Source of the DNA: an uncultured Allobosea sp.
Lineage (GTDB): Bacteria > Pseudomonadota > Alphaproteobacteria > Rhizobiales > Beijerinckiaceae
DNA: 64,000 bases
Assembly: GCF_945956895.1 (NCBI RefSeq)
Contig: NZ_CAMFJF010000001.1
Location: 62,001 to 126,000 of the forward strand
Reading direction: 5' to 3'
Below are positions 1 to 8,682 of the stretch, piece by piece. The notes beneath the pieces were generated by a model. The model did no database searches and was not told where the DNA came from. It saw nothing but the letters and a program-made list of their open reading frames with translations. The position numbers and the translations under genes were made by a program. The stretch's first letter is position 1. Every line of letters starts with the position of its first letter.

Positions 1-780
1 CCGATCGGTGGCGCCGACATGCCGGTCGTCGTCTCGATGCTGAACTCCTATTCCGGCTGGGCTGCCGCCGGCATCGGCTTCACGCTCGGCAACATGGCGC
101 TGATCATCACCGGCGCGCTGGTCGGCTCGTCCGGCGCGATCCTGTCCTACATCATGTGCAAGGCGATGAACCGGAGCTTCGTCTCGGTCATCCTCGGCGG
201 CTTTGGCGGCGACGATGCCGCCGCCGCGGCCGGTGGTGCCGTCGAGGCGCGCCCGGTCAAGCAGGGCTCGCCCGATGACGCGGCCTACATCATGAAGAAT
301 GCCGCCAAGGTCATCATCGTGCCGGGCTACGGCATGGCGGTGGCGCAGGCGCAGCACACGCTGCGCGAGATGGCGGACCTGCTCAAGAAGGAAGGCGTCG
401 AGGTCAAATACGCCATCCACCCGGTGGCGGGCCGCATGCCCGGCCATATGAACGTGCTGCTGGCGGAAGCCAACGTGCCCTATGACGAGGTCTTCGAGCT
501 CGAGGACATCAACTCGGAATTCGGCCAGGCCGACGTCGCCTTCGTCATCGGCGCCAACGACGTCACCAACCCAGCCGCCAAGACCGACAAGTCCTCGCCG
601 ATCTACGGCATGCCGATCCTCGACGTCGAGAAGGCCAAGACCGTGCTCTTCATCAAGCGTGGCATGGCGGCGGGCTATGCCGGCGTCGAGAACGAGCTGT
701 TCTTCCGGCCCAACACGATGATGCTCTTCGGCGACGCCAAGAAGGTCACCGACGAGATCGTCAAGGCGATGGCGCACTGA
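1..780 (+). CDS. pntB: NAD(P) transhydrogenase subunit beta, C-terminal part
   Basis: The reading frame is open from the first base, so the gene begins upstream of the window; 259 residues remain. The visible part has the last membrane helices (roughly residues 15-55 of the fragment, rich in Gly/Ala/Ile), a short Ala/Gly linker, and then the cytosolic NADP(H)-binding domain III with its [10 protein letters not shown] fingerprint and the [11 protein letters not shown] segment. PntB with PntA couples hydride transfer between NADH and NADP+ to proton entry across the inner membrane and supplies NADPH. A strong terminator follows the stop codon, so this is the end of the pnt operon. Identity is certain; only the 5' end is missing. 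Confidence 0.97.
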   Translation, partial: PIGGADMPVVVSMLNSYSGWAAAGIGFTLGNMALIITGALVGSSGAILSYIMCKAMNRSFVSVILGGFGGDDAAAAAGGAVEARPVKQGSPDDAAYIMKNAAKVIIVPGYGMAVAQAQHTLREMADLLKKEGVEVKYAIHPVAGRMPGHMNVLLAEANVPYDEVFELEDINSEFGQADVAFVIGANDVTNPAAKTDKSSPIYGMPILDVEKAKTVLFIKRGMAAGYAGVENELFFRPNTMMLFGDAKKVTDEIVKAMAH

Positions 781-807
781 GGGGCCTCGCCGTCATCGGA
801 TCGCTGC

Positions 808-840
808 AAAGGGCCGGCTTGATCGCCGGCCCTTTCGTTT
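808..840 (+). terminator. Rho-independent terminator after pntB
   Basis: An 8-bp GC stem (GGGCCGGC / GCCGGCCC) with a six-base loop sits 27 bases after the pntB stop. It is flanked by AAA upstream and TTTCGTTT downstream. Position and shape fit termination of the pnt operon. Confidence 0.8.
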
Positions 841-856
841 CCGGGACCTGCATCGC

Positions 857-1732
857 GTGATGATCAGGCGTCTGCTCAAACCGGTGCTGCTGCTCGGGCT
901 TGCGGTCTATGCAGCTGGTCTCGGCCTGCTCTACATGCGCCAGCGCGAGATCATGTATCCGCGCGATTCCGGGCGGGCCGACATCGCCTCTGCCGGCCTT
1001 GCGGCCGCCGAGGAGGTCAGCGTGGCCACAGCAGATGGTGAGCGGCTGGTCGCCTGGGTCGTGCCGCCCCGCGCCGGCAAGCCGGTCCTGCTCTATTTCC
1101 ATGGCAATGCCGGCAATCTCGGGCGGGCCGGACGAGTCAACCGCTTCCGGGCGCTTACGGAGGACGGCACCGGGCTCTTTGCGATCAGTTATCGCGGCTA
1201 TGGCGGCTCCACCGGCCTGCCGAGCGAGGAGGGGCTGCTGCAGGACGCGCGGGCGGCCTATGGCGCCGCTGCCGCGCGCTTCGGCGCCGGCAGGCTTGTG
1301 GGCTATGGCGAGTCGCTCGGCACCGGTGTGGTGCTGAAGCTGGCGGCCGAGGTGCCGCTTCAGGCGGTGGTGCTGGAGGCGCCCTATCGCTCGACGCTCG
1401 CCGTGGCGCAGGGCCTCTATCCCTATCTGCCGCTCAGCCTGGCGATGAAGGACCAGTTCCGCTCGGACGAGATCATCGGCCGGATCAAGGTGCCGCTGCT
1501 GGTGCTCCATGGCGAGCGTGACCAGGTCATTCCCTTCGCGCAGGGAGAAGAGCTCTACGCGCTCGCGAGCCCGCCCAAGCGCTTCCTGCGCTTTCCGGCG
1601 GGCCGGTATACGGACCTGCCGCGATACGGATCGATCGAGGAGGTCCGGCGCTTCCTGGCGGATGCCGCCTCGGGCGGCATCGCGGGCGTGGAGACCCGGA
1701 CGGTCGGGGAGATTGCCGGCACGCGTCCCTGA
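857..1732 (+). CDS. Membrane-anchored alpha/beta hydrolase (BEM46/ABHD13-like)
   Basis: A 291-residue protein with an N-terminal hydrophobic anchor (about residues 8-26). It is followed by an alpha/beta hydrolase domain: oxyanion-loop HGNAGN near 82-87, nucleophile elbow GYGESLG with Ser153, and the acid Asp222 in HGERDQVIP. Family members usually end with a catalytic His in a GAGHNDL-type motif. Here the equivalent reads AGRYTDL (about 248-254), so the His appears to be replaced. The protein may be catalytically altered, or a base error may be present. Start is GTG 857 or ATG 860; no strong ribosome site separates them. The substrate is unknown. It is convergent with the next gene. Confidence 0.85.
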   Translation: MMIRRLLKPVLLLGLAVYAAGLGLLYMRQREIMYPRDSGRADIASAGLAAAEEVSVATADGERLVAWVVPPRAGKPVLLYFHGNAGNLGRAGRVNRFRALTEDGTGLFAISYRGYGGSTGLPSEEGLLQDARAAYGAAAARFGAGRLVGYGESLGTGVVLKLAAEVPLQAVVLEAPYRSTLAVAQGLYPYLPLSLAMKDQFRSDEIIGRIKVPLLVLHGERDQVIPFAQGEELYALASPPKRFLRFPAGRYTDLPRYGSIEEVRRFLADAASGGIAGVETRTVGEIAGTRP

Positions 1733-1752
1733 CAGGCGCGCCCGGCGTCGGA

Positions 1753-2607
1753 TCAGCTCCGGAAGAAGCCGCCGCCACCGCCGCCGATGCGGGAGGAACC
1801 GGCGCGGGCAATGGCATTGTTGCCGTCGAGCGCGAGCGCGCGCTGATAGGCTTCCGAGGCTTCCGCCTTCTTGCCGAGCTTCTCGAAGGCGAAGCCGCGG
1901 CCGGCCCAGGCATCGGCATTGCGGTTGTCGACGTTCAGCGCGGCGGTGAAATCCTCCTGCGCCGCGTCGTATTTGCCGAGCGCGTTCAGGCTCTGGCCGC
2001 GCGCGATATAGGGCGGCGCGGTATAGGGATTGCGGTCGATCACCGAGTCGAAATCGGTGACCGCATGCTGGTGCTGGCCTTCCTTCTGATAGACGAGGCC
2101 GCGGGCATGGAAGGCTTCCGCCGATTCGGGGTTGAGCCGGATCGCAGTGTTGAGGTCGGCCAGCGCCTGCTGGCTGTTGCCCTGCTGGCGCAGCAGGTTG
2201 GCGCGGGCGATATAGGCCGGCGCATAGTTCGGATTGGCGGTGGTGGCGCGGTTGAAATCGGCGAGGGCCGAATCGGCGCGGCCGCTCTGGCGCAGCGCGA
2301 GGCCGCGATTCGTGTAAGCCGAGGCCAGATTCGGATCGAGCTGGATCGCCTTGGTGAAATCCCCGATCGCATCCGAGAAGCGGCCGACGCGGGCATAGGC
2401 GGCGCCGCGGGTGTTGTAGGCGCCCGGATCGTTCGGATTGCGCGAGATGACGTCGCTCAGCGAGCCGATATTGACGCTGGCATCGGCGGTGTCGCGGGTG
2501 TCGAGTTCGGCGACGGCGGGCTGGGAACCGAGATTGGAGACGGTGTCGCAACCCGCAAGCGCCAGCGCCATGCCGGCTGCGGCCAACCAGTTACTGCCTC
2601 GGATCAT
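1753..2607 (-). CDS. TPR-repeat lipoprotein
   Basis: About 284 residues. The N-terminus is a lipoprotein signal with lipobox LAGC (Cys20), so the mature protein should be anchored in the periplasm. The rest is about six tandem tetratricopeptide repeats with the usual A-Y-x-x-R-G spacing (for example AYNTRGAAYARVG and AYTNRGLALRQSG), then a Gly-rich tail ending GGGGGGFFRS. Start at 2607 is chosen because GAGG lies six bases upstream and the signal peptide has normal length; ATG 2619 in the same frame is an alternative. Such proteins are protein-interaction scaffolds, and no specific partner can be named. It is a single gene, convergent with the hydrolase. Confidence 0.85.
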   Translation of the reverse strand: MIRGSNWLAAAGMALALAGCDTVSNLGSQPAVAELDTRDTADASVNIGSLSDVISRNPNDPGAYNTRGAAYARVGRFSDAIGDFTKAIQLDPNLASAYTNRGLALRQSGRADSALADFNRATTANPNYAPAYIARANLLRQQGNSQQALADLNTAIRLNPESAEAFHARGLVYQKEGQHQHAVTDFDSVIDRNPYTAPPYIARGQSLNALGKYDAAQEDFTAALNVDNRNADAWAGRGFAFEKLGKKAEASEAYQRALALDGNNAIARAGSSRIGGGGGGFFRS

Positions 2608-2850
2608 GCTCTGCCTCATCGGTCTCGTGCTTCGCCTGCCGCGATGCCCCCGATCCCCGGAGATGATCGGCCTTGTGGCCGCCGCGGCGTGATCGCGCTC
2701 CCCGCCGACAGCGCACTGCCGGAGACAACGCCCGAAACCCGCCAAAACTTGGTTAACGTCGCTGAAATGACAACGCGCCCGGAGCGGGCTCCAGGCGCGA
2801 ATCGCTATCGGCCCTGTCGTGACGACCCCATGGGGATCGCCATGAGGGTC

Positions 2851-3084
2851 TCAGGGGCGCTTGGGCTTCACCGGCGCGGGCAGGAGGCCTTCGCGCTGGA
2901 GCTTCTTGCGCTGGAGCTTGCGGGCGCGGCGCACGGCCTCGGCCGACTCGCGAGCGCGCTTCTCGGACGGCTTCTCGTAGTGACCACGGAGCTTCATCTC
3001 ACGGAAGATGCCTTCGCGCTGCATCTTCTTCTTGAGGGCGCGGAGAGCCTGATCGACATTGTTGTCGCGAACGAGAACCTGCAC
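2851..3084 (-). CDS. rpsU: 30S ribosomal protein bS21
   Basis: 77 residues, starting [20 protein letters not shown] and continuing with the basic, Arg/Lys-rich helix typical of bS21; the alphaproteobacterial form has a Lys/Pro tail (PVKPKRP). bS21 binds the small subunit near the 3' end of 16S rRNA and acts in translation initiation. It lies 167 bases after purK on the same strand. That gap is long enough for its own promoter, so co-transcription with purEK is possible but not shown. Confidence 0.95.
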   Translation of the reverse strand: MQVLVRDNNVDQALRALKKKMQREGIFREMKLRGHYEKPSEKRARESAEAVRRARKLQRKKLQREGLLPAPVKPKRP

Positions 3085-3251
3085 GTGAAACGTCCGTCCT
3101 TAAGCGGTTGATCCAAGAATTGGGGCCGGCGGCGGGGCAGGCCCTCCGCGCGAAGATGGGTGCGGATAGCAGAATTCATTTCGCCTGTCCACGCCACAAA
3201 CCCGTGAAAATCGGGTCTGAGCACGTTTCAGACCGGCCTTGTATCCAGCGC

Positions 3252-4358
3252 TTAGCCGGCCTCGCCGAGAATCCGGGTGACATGGCCCATTTTGCGGCCG
3301 GGACGAGCGTCGCGCTTGCCGTAGAGATGCAGATGCGCGCCGGGTTCGGCCAGCAATTCGCGCCAGCGGAGCGCACTCGCGCCGATCAGATTCTCCATCT
3401 CGACACGGCCGCGCCGGGCGGTCGAGCCGAGCGGGAAGCCGCAGACGGCGCGGACATGCTGGTGGAACTGCGAGGTCTGCGCGCCCTCGCTGGTCCAATG
3501 CCCGGAATTATGGACGCGCGGGGCGATCTCGTTGACGACGACGCGCTCGGCGAGGTCGCCCTCGGCTTCGAGTACGAACAGCTCCACGGCAAAGACGCCG
3601 ACATAGCCGAGCGCCTCACCGATGCGCCGGGCCGCGTCGATCGCCTGCAGCGACGCGCCCTCCGAGAGATTCGCCGGGATGCGCGTATAGGCGAGGATGT
3701 GATCGCGGTGCTCGTTCTCGCAGACGTCGAAGGCGGCGAAGGAGCCATCGAGCCCGCGCGCCGCGACGACCGAGACCTCACGGACGAAGGAGACGAAACC
3801 TTCGAGGATCGCCGGAAAGCGCCCGATCGCCTCATGGGCCTCGGCGAGGTCGCTGCCCGGCGCGATCTTGACCTGGCCCTTGCCGTCATAGCCGAAGCGG
3901 CGGGTCTTCAGGACCGAGGGCCGGCCGAGCGCGGCCGCAGCCGATTCGAGATCGGCCAGCGTGTCGACGGCGCGGAAGGGGGCGACGGCAAGGCCAAGCT
4001 CGGAGACGAAGCGCTTTTCGCTGAGCCGGTCCTGCGTCACCGCCAGGGCGCGGGCGCCGGGATGGAGCGGCACGCGCGCGGCGAGGAAGGCGGCGGTCGC
4101 CGCCGGAACGTTCTCGAACTCGTAGGTCACGACGTCGACGGCATCGGCGAAGCGGGCGAGCGCTTCCTCGTCCTCGTACTCCGCGACGGTGTGGCGTGCC
4201 GCGACATCGAAGGCCGGGCTATCGGTCTCGGGCGCGAAGATATGGCAGCGGATGCCGAGATCGGCGGCGGCGAGCGCCATCATCCGGGCGAGCTGGCCGC
4301 CGCCGAGGATGCCGAGCATGGCGCCGGGCGCGAGGCCGGTCGGGACGGGCGCGCTCAT
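3252..4358 (-). CDS. purK: 5-(carboxyamino)imidazole ribonucleotide synthase
   Basis: 368 residues. The N-terminus has the Rossmann-like [13 protein letters not shown] motif, followed by the ATP-grasp domain ([11 protein letters not shown] near 78-88 and a [12 protein letters not shown] nucleotide-binding loop). The C-terminus carries the PurK signature [14 protein letters not shown]. It uses ATP and bicarbonate to make N5-CAIR from AIR in purine synthesis. The start codon overlaps the purE stop by four bases (ATGA), so the two genes are translationally coupled. Length is normal. Confidence 0.97.
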   Translation of the reverse strand: MSAPVPTGLAPGAMLGILGGGQLARMMALAAADLGIRCHIFAPETDSPAFDVAARHTVAEYEDEEALARFADAVDVVTYEFENVPAATAAFLAARVPLHPGARALAVTQDRLSEKRFVSELGLAVAPFRAVDTLADLESAAAALGRPSVLKTRRFGYDGKGQVKIAPGSDLAEAHEAIGRFPAILEGFVSFVREVSVVAARGLDGSFAAFDVCENEHRDHILAYTRIPANLSEGASLQAIDAARRIGEALGYVGVFAVELFVLEAEGDLAERVVVNEIAPRVHNSGHWTSEGAQTSQFHQHVRAVCGFPLGSTARRGRVEMENLIGASALRWRELLAEPGAHLHLYGKRDARPGRKMGHVTRILGEAG

Positions 4359-4855
4359 GTGTCGTCCCGGTTGGGGCGCTCGGCGATACCGGCGCTCTGG
4401 CGGGCGCGATAAGCGTCGAGCCGGCCGGCCAGCGCGGTGTCGGAGAGAGCGAGCACCGCGGCGGCGAGCAGGGCGGCGTTGACGGCGCCGGCCCGGCCGA
4501 TGGCAAGCGTGCCGACCGGGATGCCGGCCGGCATCTGCACGATCGAGAGCAGGCTGTCCTGGCCTGAGAGGGCCTTGGATTCGACGGGTACGCCGAATAC
4601 GGGCAGGGGCGTCAGCGAGGCCGTCATGCCCGGCAGATGAGCGGCGCCGCCGGCGCCGGCGATGACCACCTTGAAACCTTCCGCCTTGGCGCCCTTGGCG
4701 AAGTCGAAGAGGCGTTCGGGCGTGCGATGGGCCGAGACGATGCGGGCATCATAGGGAATGGCGAGGGCGTCGAGCGCCTCTGCCGCATGACGCATCGTCG
4801 CCCAATCGGACTGGCTGCCCATGATGATGGCGACGGGGGGGCTGCTGGCTGCCAT
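4355..4855 (-). CDS. purE: N5-CAIR mutase, class I PurE
   Basis: 166 residues with the class I PurE motifs GSQSDWATM near the start, SAHRTPERL (the catalytic His of the conserved SAHRT) and [11 protein letters not shown]. It rearranges N5-CAIR to CAIR, the step after PurK. It is the first gene of the purE-purK pair. Confidence 0.97.
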   Translation of the reverse strand: MAASSPPVAIIMGSQSDWATMRHAAEALDALAIPYDARIVSAHRTPERLFDFAKGAKAEGFKVVIAGAGGAAHLPGMTASLTPLPVFGVPVESKALSGQDSLLSIVQMPAGIPVGTLAIGRAGAVNAALLAAAVLALSDTALAGRLDAYRARQSAGIAERPNRDDT

Positions 4856-4955
4856 GGAATGCGCTCGGGCTCGGCTCCGGAAGCGCGCGATCTAGACTGG
4901 TAGATGCCGGGGAAGCAAGGGAGAATCGCCGCAGTGCAGCCGGAAAACGCCTGTG

Positions 4956-5180
4956 TCAGGCGATGATGTCGGGCGTCAGGGCGTCCTCGATCTGGGCGAT
5001 GCGGTCCTTGAGGTAGAGTTTGCGCTTCTTCAGGCGCTGGACCTGGACCTGATTGATCGAGCCCACACGCTCCAGCGCGTCGATGGCGCTGTCGAGATCG
5101 CGATGCTCCTCGCGCAGCCGCGCGAGCTCCGAGGTGAAGGTCTCGACCTCTTCCGGGCTGAGCTCGAATCCCATGGGCAT
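4956..5180 (-). CDS. YdcH family small protein (DUF465)
   Basis: A 74-residue, highly charged, predicted all-helical protein with the DUF465 core: a run of Glu/Arg around LARLREEHRDLDSAIDAL and the basic RLKKRKLYLKDRI segment. Start ATG 5180 is preceded by AAGG about ten bases away; longer in-frame starts would add a non-conserved Cys/Arg-rich tail. Function of the family is not established. It is divergent from a second, shorter YdcH-type gene only 223 bases away. Confidence 0.88.
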   Translation of the reverse strand: MPMGFELSPEEVETFTSELARLREEHRDLDSAIDALERVGSINQVQVQRLKKRKLYLKDRIAQIEDALTPDIIA

Positions 5181-5403
5181 CTCATCATCGCCTTGATCGG
5201 GGGCGACTATGCGCGTGCCGCCCGTTGTCCTGCAAGTGTGGGCGCGGCGGCACAGGCATCGGGAAGCCCATCTATTCACGGCTTTCCGGGAACGGACCGG
5301 CGATGATCACAGAATCTCATGAATGCCGTGTGACGGCACAGGGAAGACGTGAAGCCGGCTCTATGCCAGATTGGAACGTCAACTGCTCATCAGGAGGATC
5401 CAG

Positions 5404-5592
5404 ATGTCGTTGCAGACCCGTCTTGCGGAACTCGAGCGCAAGCACCGTCAGCTTGAGGATGCCATCGCCCAGGCGGTGGCGAGCCCGTCTTCGAGCGACC
5501 TCAGCCTCGCGGAGCTGAAGCGGAAGAAGTTGCAACTGAAGGATGAGATCGAACGCGTACGGATGACCATGCCGGAGCGAACCTTGCATTGA
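5404..5592 (+). CDS. YdcH family small protein (DUF465), second copy
   Basis: 62 residues beginning MSLQTRLAELERKHRQLEDA and containing the family motif LAELKRKKLQLKDEI. A perfect AGGAGG at 5394-5399 decides the start at 5404; an in-frame upstream ATG at 5371 has no ribosome site. It shares the K-R-K-x-x-L-K-D core with the divergent neighbour, so the two are paralogues. A terminator follows at 5639. Confidence 0.9.
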   Translation: MSLQTRLAELERKHRQLEDAIAQAVASPSSSDLSLAELKRKKLQLKDEIERVRMTMPERTLH

Positions 5593-5638
5593 GCCTGCGG
5601 GCCTTAGCGGCCTGTCGAATGCCATGACGATGCGGATG

Positions 5639-5664
5639 AACCGGCCCGAGAGGGCCGGTTTTTC
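5639..5664 (+). terminator. Rho-independent terminator after the second YdcH gene
   Basis: AACCGGCCC - GAGA - GGGCCGGTT forms a nine-base-pair stem with a tetraloop and runs into TTTCGTT. Confidence 0.85.
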
Positions 5665-5720
5665 GTTGGCGACCGGCCACAACGAGTGTCGTCAACGGAA
5701 TGACACAATGGGCCTCGATG

Positions 5721-5770
5721 TTGCATCGGCATTCTCCGAAAACCGCATTCCGCCTTTCGGGCCGATGCAA
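5721..5770. repeat. 50-bp palindromic unit (GCATCGG...CCGATGC type), copy 1
   Basis: TTGCATCGGC pairs perfectly with GCCGATGCAA. An inner CCGAAA/TTTCGG pair encloses an ACCGCATTCC-like core. Similar units occur at 14472 and 31731. It is intergenic. Confidence 0.8.
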
Positions 5771-5835
5771 GCTGACGGGAACTTCTGTCGCGATGGCCGG
5801 TTGAGGCCGGGCGTGCATCGCGAGGGAAAGCAGCC

Positions 5836-6096
5836 ATGGGCATCGTCTGGACCATCATCATCGGTTTCATCGCCGGCGTCGTCGCCAAGTTCATCATGCC
5901 GGGTTCCAACGAGCCCGCCGGCTTCGTGTTGACGACGATCCTCGGCATCATCGGGGCCTTCGTCGCGACCTATCTCGGCCAGTCGCTCGGCTGGTACGCG
6001 CCGGGCCAGGGCGCCGGGCTGATCGGCGCGGTTGTCGGCGCCATTGTCGTGCTGGTCGTCTGGGGCGCGATCAACGGCCGCAACCGCGCGGTCTGA
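5836..6096 (+). CDS. GlsB/YeaQ/YmgE family stress-response membrane protein
   Basis: 86 residues with three hydrophobic segments (about 3-20, 29-46 and 59-78) and the family's Gly-rich pattern: GFIAGVVAKFIMPG in the first helix and TTILGIIGAFVATYLG in the second. Family members are small inner-membrane proteins of unknown mechanism, often induced by general stress. A ribosome site (GAGGGAAAG) lies just upstream of ATG 5836. The next gene is also a small stress-family protein. Confidence 0.9.
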   Translation: MGIVWTIIIGFIAGVVAKFIMPGSNEPAGFVLTTILGIIGAFVATYLGQSLGWYAPGQGAGLIGAVVGAIVVLVVWGAINGRNRAV

Positions 6097-6173
6097 GCCC
6101 TGAGCTTTCCCGCACCGGTCCGAACTCATCTCGTGTCTCGGGCCGGTATTTCTTCCCAGATGGAGTGACTGCC

Positions 6174-6680
6174 GTGAGTGACGACAATAGCAGCAGCGGC
6201 TTTCCGTCCCTGACCGCCCTTCTCGGGCTCGTCGCGGTCGCAGGCTATCAGAACCGCGACAAGATTGCGGAATGGCTCGGCGGGCATAGCCAGCCTCAGC
6301 CCGGGCAGGTGCCTGCTCCGCAACCGGGCCAGGCGGGCGCTGCGCCGCAGGGCGACGGCGGTGGGCTTCTCGGCGGCCTTGGCGGGCTGCTCGGTGCCGG
6401 CGGCATCGGCAGCGTGCTGAATGGCGGGCTCGGCGAACTCTCCGACCGCTTCAGGCAGGCGGGCCAGGGCGACAAGGTCGATTCCTGGGTGCAGAACGGC
6501 CCCAACCAGAACGTCGCGCCCGATGACCTCGAACAGGCGCTCGGCCCGCAGGTCATCGACGCGATTGCCCGCCGCACCGGCCTGTCGCGGGACGAATTGC
6601 TGGACCGGCTGTCGCAGGTTCTGCCGGAAGCCGTCGACCGCTTCACGCCGAACGGGCGGATCGATCGCGCCGGGGCGTGA
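6174..6680 (+). CDS. YidB family protein (DUF937)
   Basis: 168 residues. It has an N-terminal weakly hydrophobic stretch, a Pro/Gln-rich linker (about 45-60), a Gly-rich segment (GGLLGGLGGLLG), and the DUF937 C-terminal helices ending PEAVDRFTPNGRI, which is the YidB signature. GTG 6174 is preferred because GGAG lies eight bases upstream; GTG 6165 in the same frame lacks this. The role of the family is unknown. It is convergent with the acyl-CoA ligase, with a palindromic repeat between them. Confidence 0.88.
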   Translation: MSDDNSSSGFPSLTALLGLVAVAGYQNRDKIAEWLGGHSQPQPGQVPAPQPGQAGAAPQGDGGGLLGGLGGLLGAGGIGSVLNGGLGELSDRFRQAGQGDKVDSWVQNGPNQNVAPDDLEQALGPQVIDAIARRTGLSRDELLDRLSQVLPEAVDRFTPNGRIDRAGA

Positions 6681-6696
6681 GGTCAAAACCAGCGGT

Positions 6697-6841
6697 GTCA
6701 TTCCGGGGCGGGCCGCAGGCCCGAGCCCGGAATCCAGAACCGATGCCGTTGCTCCTTTGATCGCTGGCCTAACTGCGCCCTCGTGGGTGCGGTATCGGTT
6801 CTGGATTCCGGGCTCTTCGCGATGCGAAGCCCCGGAATGAC
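6697..6841. repeat. Family A palindromic element (GTCATTCCGGGGC...)
   Basis: The ends GTCATTCCGGGG and CCCCGGAATGAC are inverted. Inside, GGAATCCAGAACCGAT pairs with ATCGGTTCTGGATTCC. The element fills the space between two convergent genes and could act as a two-way terminator. Confidence 0.85.
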
Positions 6842-6868
6842 GGCTTATTGGCCTTCCAGACCGGCGCG

Positions 6869-8497
6869 CTACAGCGCCCGTGCCATCTCGCGCAGGCGGA
6901 ATTTCTGGATCTTGCCGGTCGAGGTCTTCGGCACCTCGGCGAAGACGATGGTGCGCGGGCATTTGAACGAGGCGAGATGCTCGCGGCACCAGGCGATGAT
7001 CTCGGCCTCGGTCGCGGTCTTGCCCGGCTTCAGTTCGATGAAGGCGCAAGGGCTCTCGCCCCATTTCTCGTCGGGGCGGGCGACGACGGCAGCGGCCTGC
7101 ACGGCCGGATGCTTGTAGAGCGCATCCTCGACCTCGATCGAGGAGATGTTCTCGCCGCCGGAGATGATGATGTCCTTCGAGCGGTCCTTGAGCTGGATAT
7201 AGCCGTCCGGGTAGCGCACGCCGAGATCGCCGGTATGGAACCAGCCGCCGGCGAAGGCGGCCTCGGTCGATTTCCGGTTGCCGAGATAGCCCTTCATCAC
7301 GACATTGCCGCGCATCATCACCTCGCCGAGCGTCTGGCCGTCGCGCGGGACGGGCTGCATCGTTTCGGGATCGAGCACGTCGAGGCCTTCCAGCGCGGGA
7401 TAGCGCACGCCCTGGCGGGCCTTCTTGGCGGCCTGCTCGGCCGGGGAGAGGGTGTTCCAGTCGTCGTTCCAGTCATTGACGACGGAGGGACCATAGCACT
7501 CGGTCAGCCCATAGAGATGCGTCACCTCGAAACCGGCCTGCTTCATGCCGGCGAGCACCGCCTCGGGCGGTGGTGCAGCGGCGGTGAAGAAGGAGACCGT
7601 CTGCGGGAAATCACGGCGCTCGTCAGGCGTGGCGTTGAGCAGCGTCGACATCACGATCGGCGCGCCGCAGAGATGGGTCACGCCATGGTCGGCGAGAGCG
7701 TCGTACATCGCCTTGGCGCGGACCTGTCGCAGGCAGACATGGGTGCCGGCGACGATCGAGATCGTCCAGGGGAAGCACCAGCCGTTGCAGTGGAACATCG
7801 GCAGCGTCCAGAGATAGACCGGATGCCGGCCCATATTGCCGGTGATGACGTTGGACGTCGCCAGCAGGTTCGCGCCGCGGTGGTGATAGACCACGCCCTT
7901 GGGGTCGCCGGTGGTGCCGGAGGTGTAATTGAGCGCGATGGCGTCCCATTCGTCCGCTGGCATCAGCCAGTCGAAATCGGGATCGCCCGAGGCGACGAAA
8001 TCTTCGTATTCGACGCTGCCCAGCCGCTCGCCGGGGCCGTCATAGACGGGGTCGTCATAGTCGATGACGATCGGTTTTGCCTTGCAGAGCGCGAGCGCTT
8101 CCTTGATCGTCTTGGAGAACTCGCGGTCGGTGATCAGCACTTTCGCGCCGCCATGGTCGAGGGAGAAGGCGATGATCGCCGCGTCGAGCCTGGTGTTCAG
8201 CGTGTTGAGCACGGCGCCGGTCATCGGCACCCCGTAATGGCATTCGAGCATCGCCGGCGTGTTCGGCAGCATCGCGGCGACCGTATCGTTCTTGCCGATG
8301 CCGTGCTTCGCCAGCGCCGAGGCGAGGCGCCGCGAGCGGGCATAGAACTCGGCATAGGAGCGGTGCAGCGGGCCGTGGATGATCGCCGTGCGGTCAGGGA
8401 AGACCGAGGCCGCGCGCTCCAGGAAGGCGAGCGGCGTCAGCGGCTGGTAGTTCGCCGGATTGCGGTCGAGATCGGTATCGTAAGCCGAACGGGTCAT
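6869..8497 (-). CDS. Acyl-CoA synthetase (long/medium-chain or methylmercaptopropionate-CoA ligase type)
   Basis: 542 residues of the AMP-forming ligase superfamily: P-loop YTSGTTGDPKGV at 191-202, the LYGLTECYGP motif, the GWFHTGDLGV/DRSKDIIISGGENIS hinge region, and the C-terminal catalytic Lys in PKTSTGKIQKF. It activates a carboxylic acid to its CoA thioester via an acyl-AMP. The overall sequence resembles the FadD/DmdB branch, so fatty acids or 3-methylmercaptopropionate are both possible substrates; the exact one cannot be told. Start 8497 is set by GAGGAAGG eight bases upstream. It stands alone. Confidence 0.9.
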   Translation of the reverse strand: MTRSAYDTDLDRNPANYQPLTPLAFLERAASVFPDRTAIIHGPLHRSYAEFYARSRRLASALAKHGIGKNDTVAAMLPNTPAMLECHYGVPMTGAVLNTLNTRLDAAIIAFSLDHGGAKVLITDREFSKTIKEALALCKAKPIVIDYDDPVYDGPGERLGSVEYEDFVASGDPDFDWLMPADEWDAIALNYTSGTTGDPKGVVYHHRGANLLATSNVITGNMGRHPVYLWTLPMFHCNGWCFPWTISIVAGTHVCLRQVRAKAMYDALADHGVTHLCGAPIVMSTLLNATPDERRDFPQTVSFFTAAAPPPEAVLAGMKQAGFEVTHLYGLTECYGPSVVNDWNDDWNTLSPAEQAAKKARQGVRYPALEGLDVLDPETMQPVPRDGQTLGEVMMRGNVVMKGYLGNRKSTEAAFAGGWFHTGDLGVRYPDGYIQLKDRSKDIIISGGENISSIEVEDALYKHPAVQAAAVVARPDEKWGESPCAFIELKPGKTATEAEIIAWCREHLASFKCPRTIVFAEVPKTSTGKIQKFRLREMARAL

Positions 8498-8627
8498 CGG
8501 GAGCCTTCCTCGCAAGCTCGCAAAGCCTTAGCGGCTGGCGCGCTCCCGCGTAATCCATCCCTTTTTCCGATGCGGCGCAATCGCGCGCTGCTTTGGAGTC
8601 GTTTCGATCCGACCGAGCCACTTGGCC

Positions 8628-8653
8628 GTCATTGCGAGGAGCGAAGCAATGAC
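8628..8653. repeat. Short family B palindrome (GTCATTGCGAGG)
   Basis: GTCATTGCGAGGAGCGAAGC runs into AATGAC: 26 bases whose ends match the ends of the longer family B copies at 12908 and 28976. Probably a collapsed copy. Confidence 0.7.
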
Positions 8654-8682
8654 GGGGCAGGCTGCAACCGCGCTGGAAGGCA

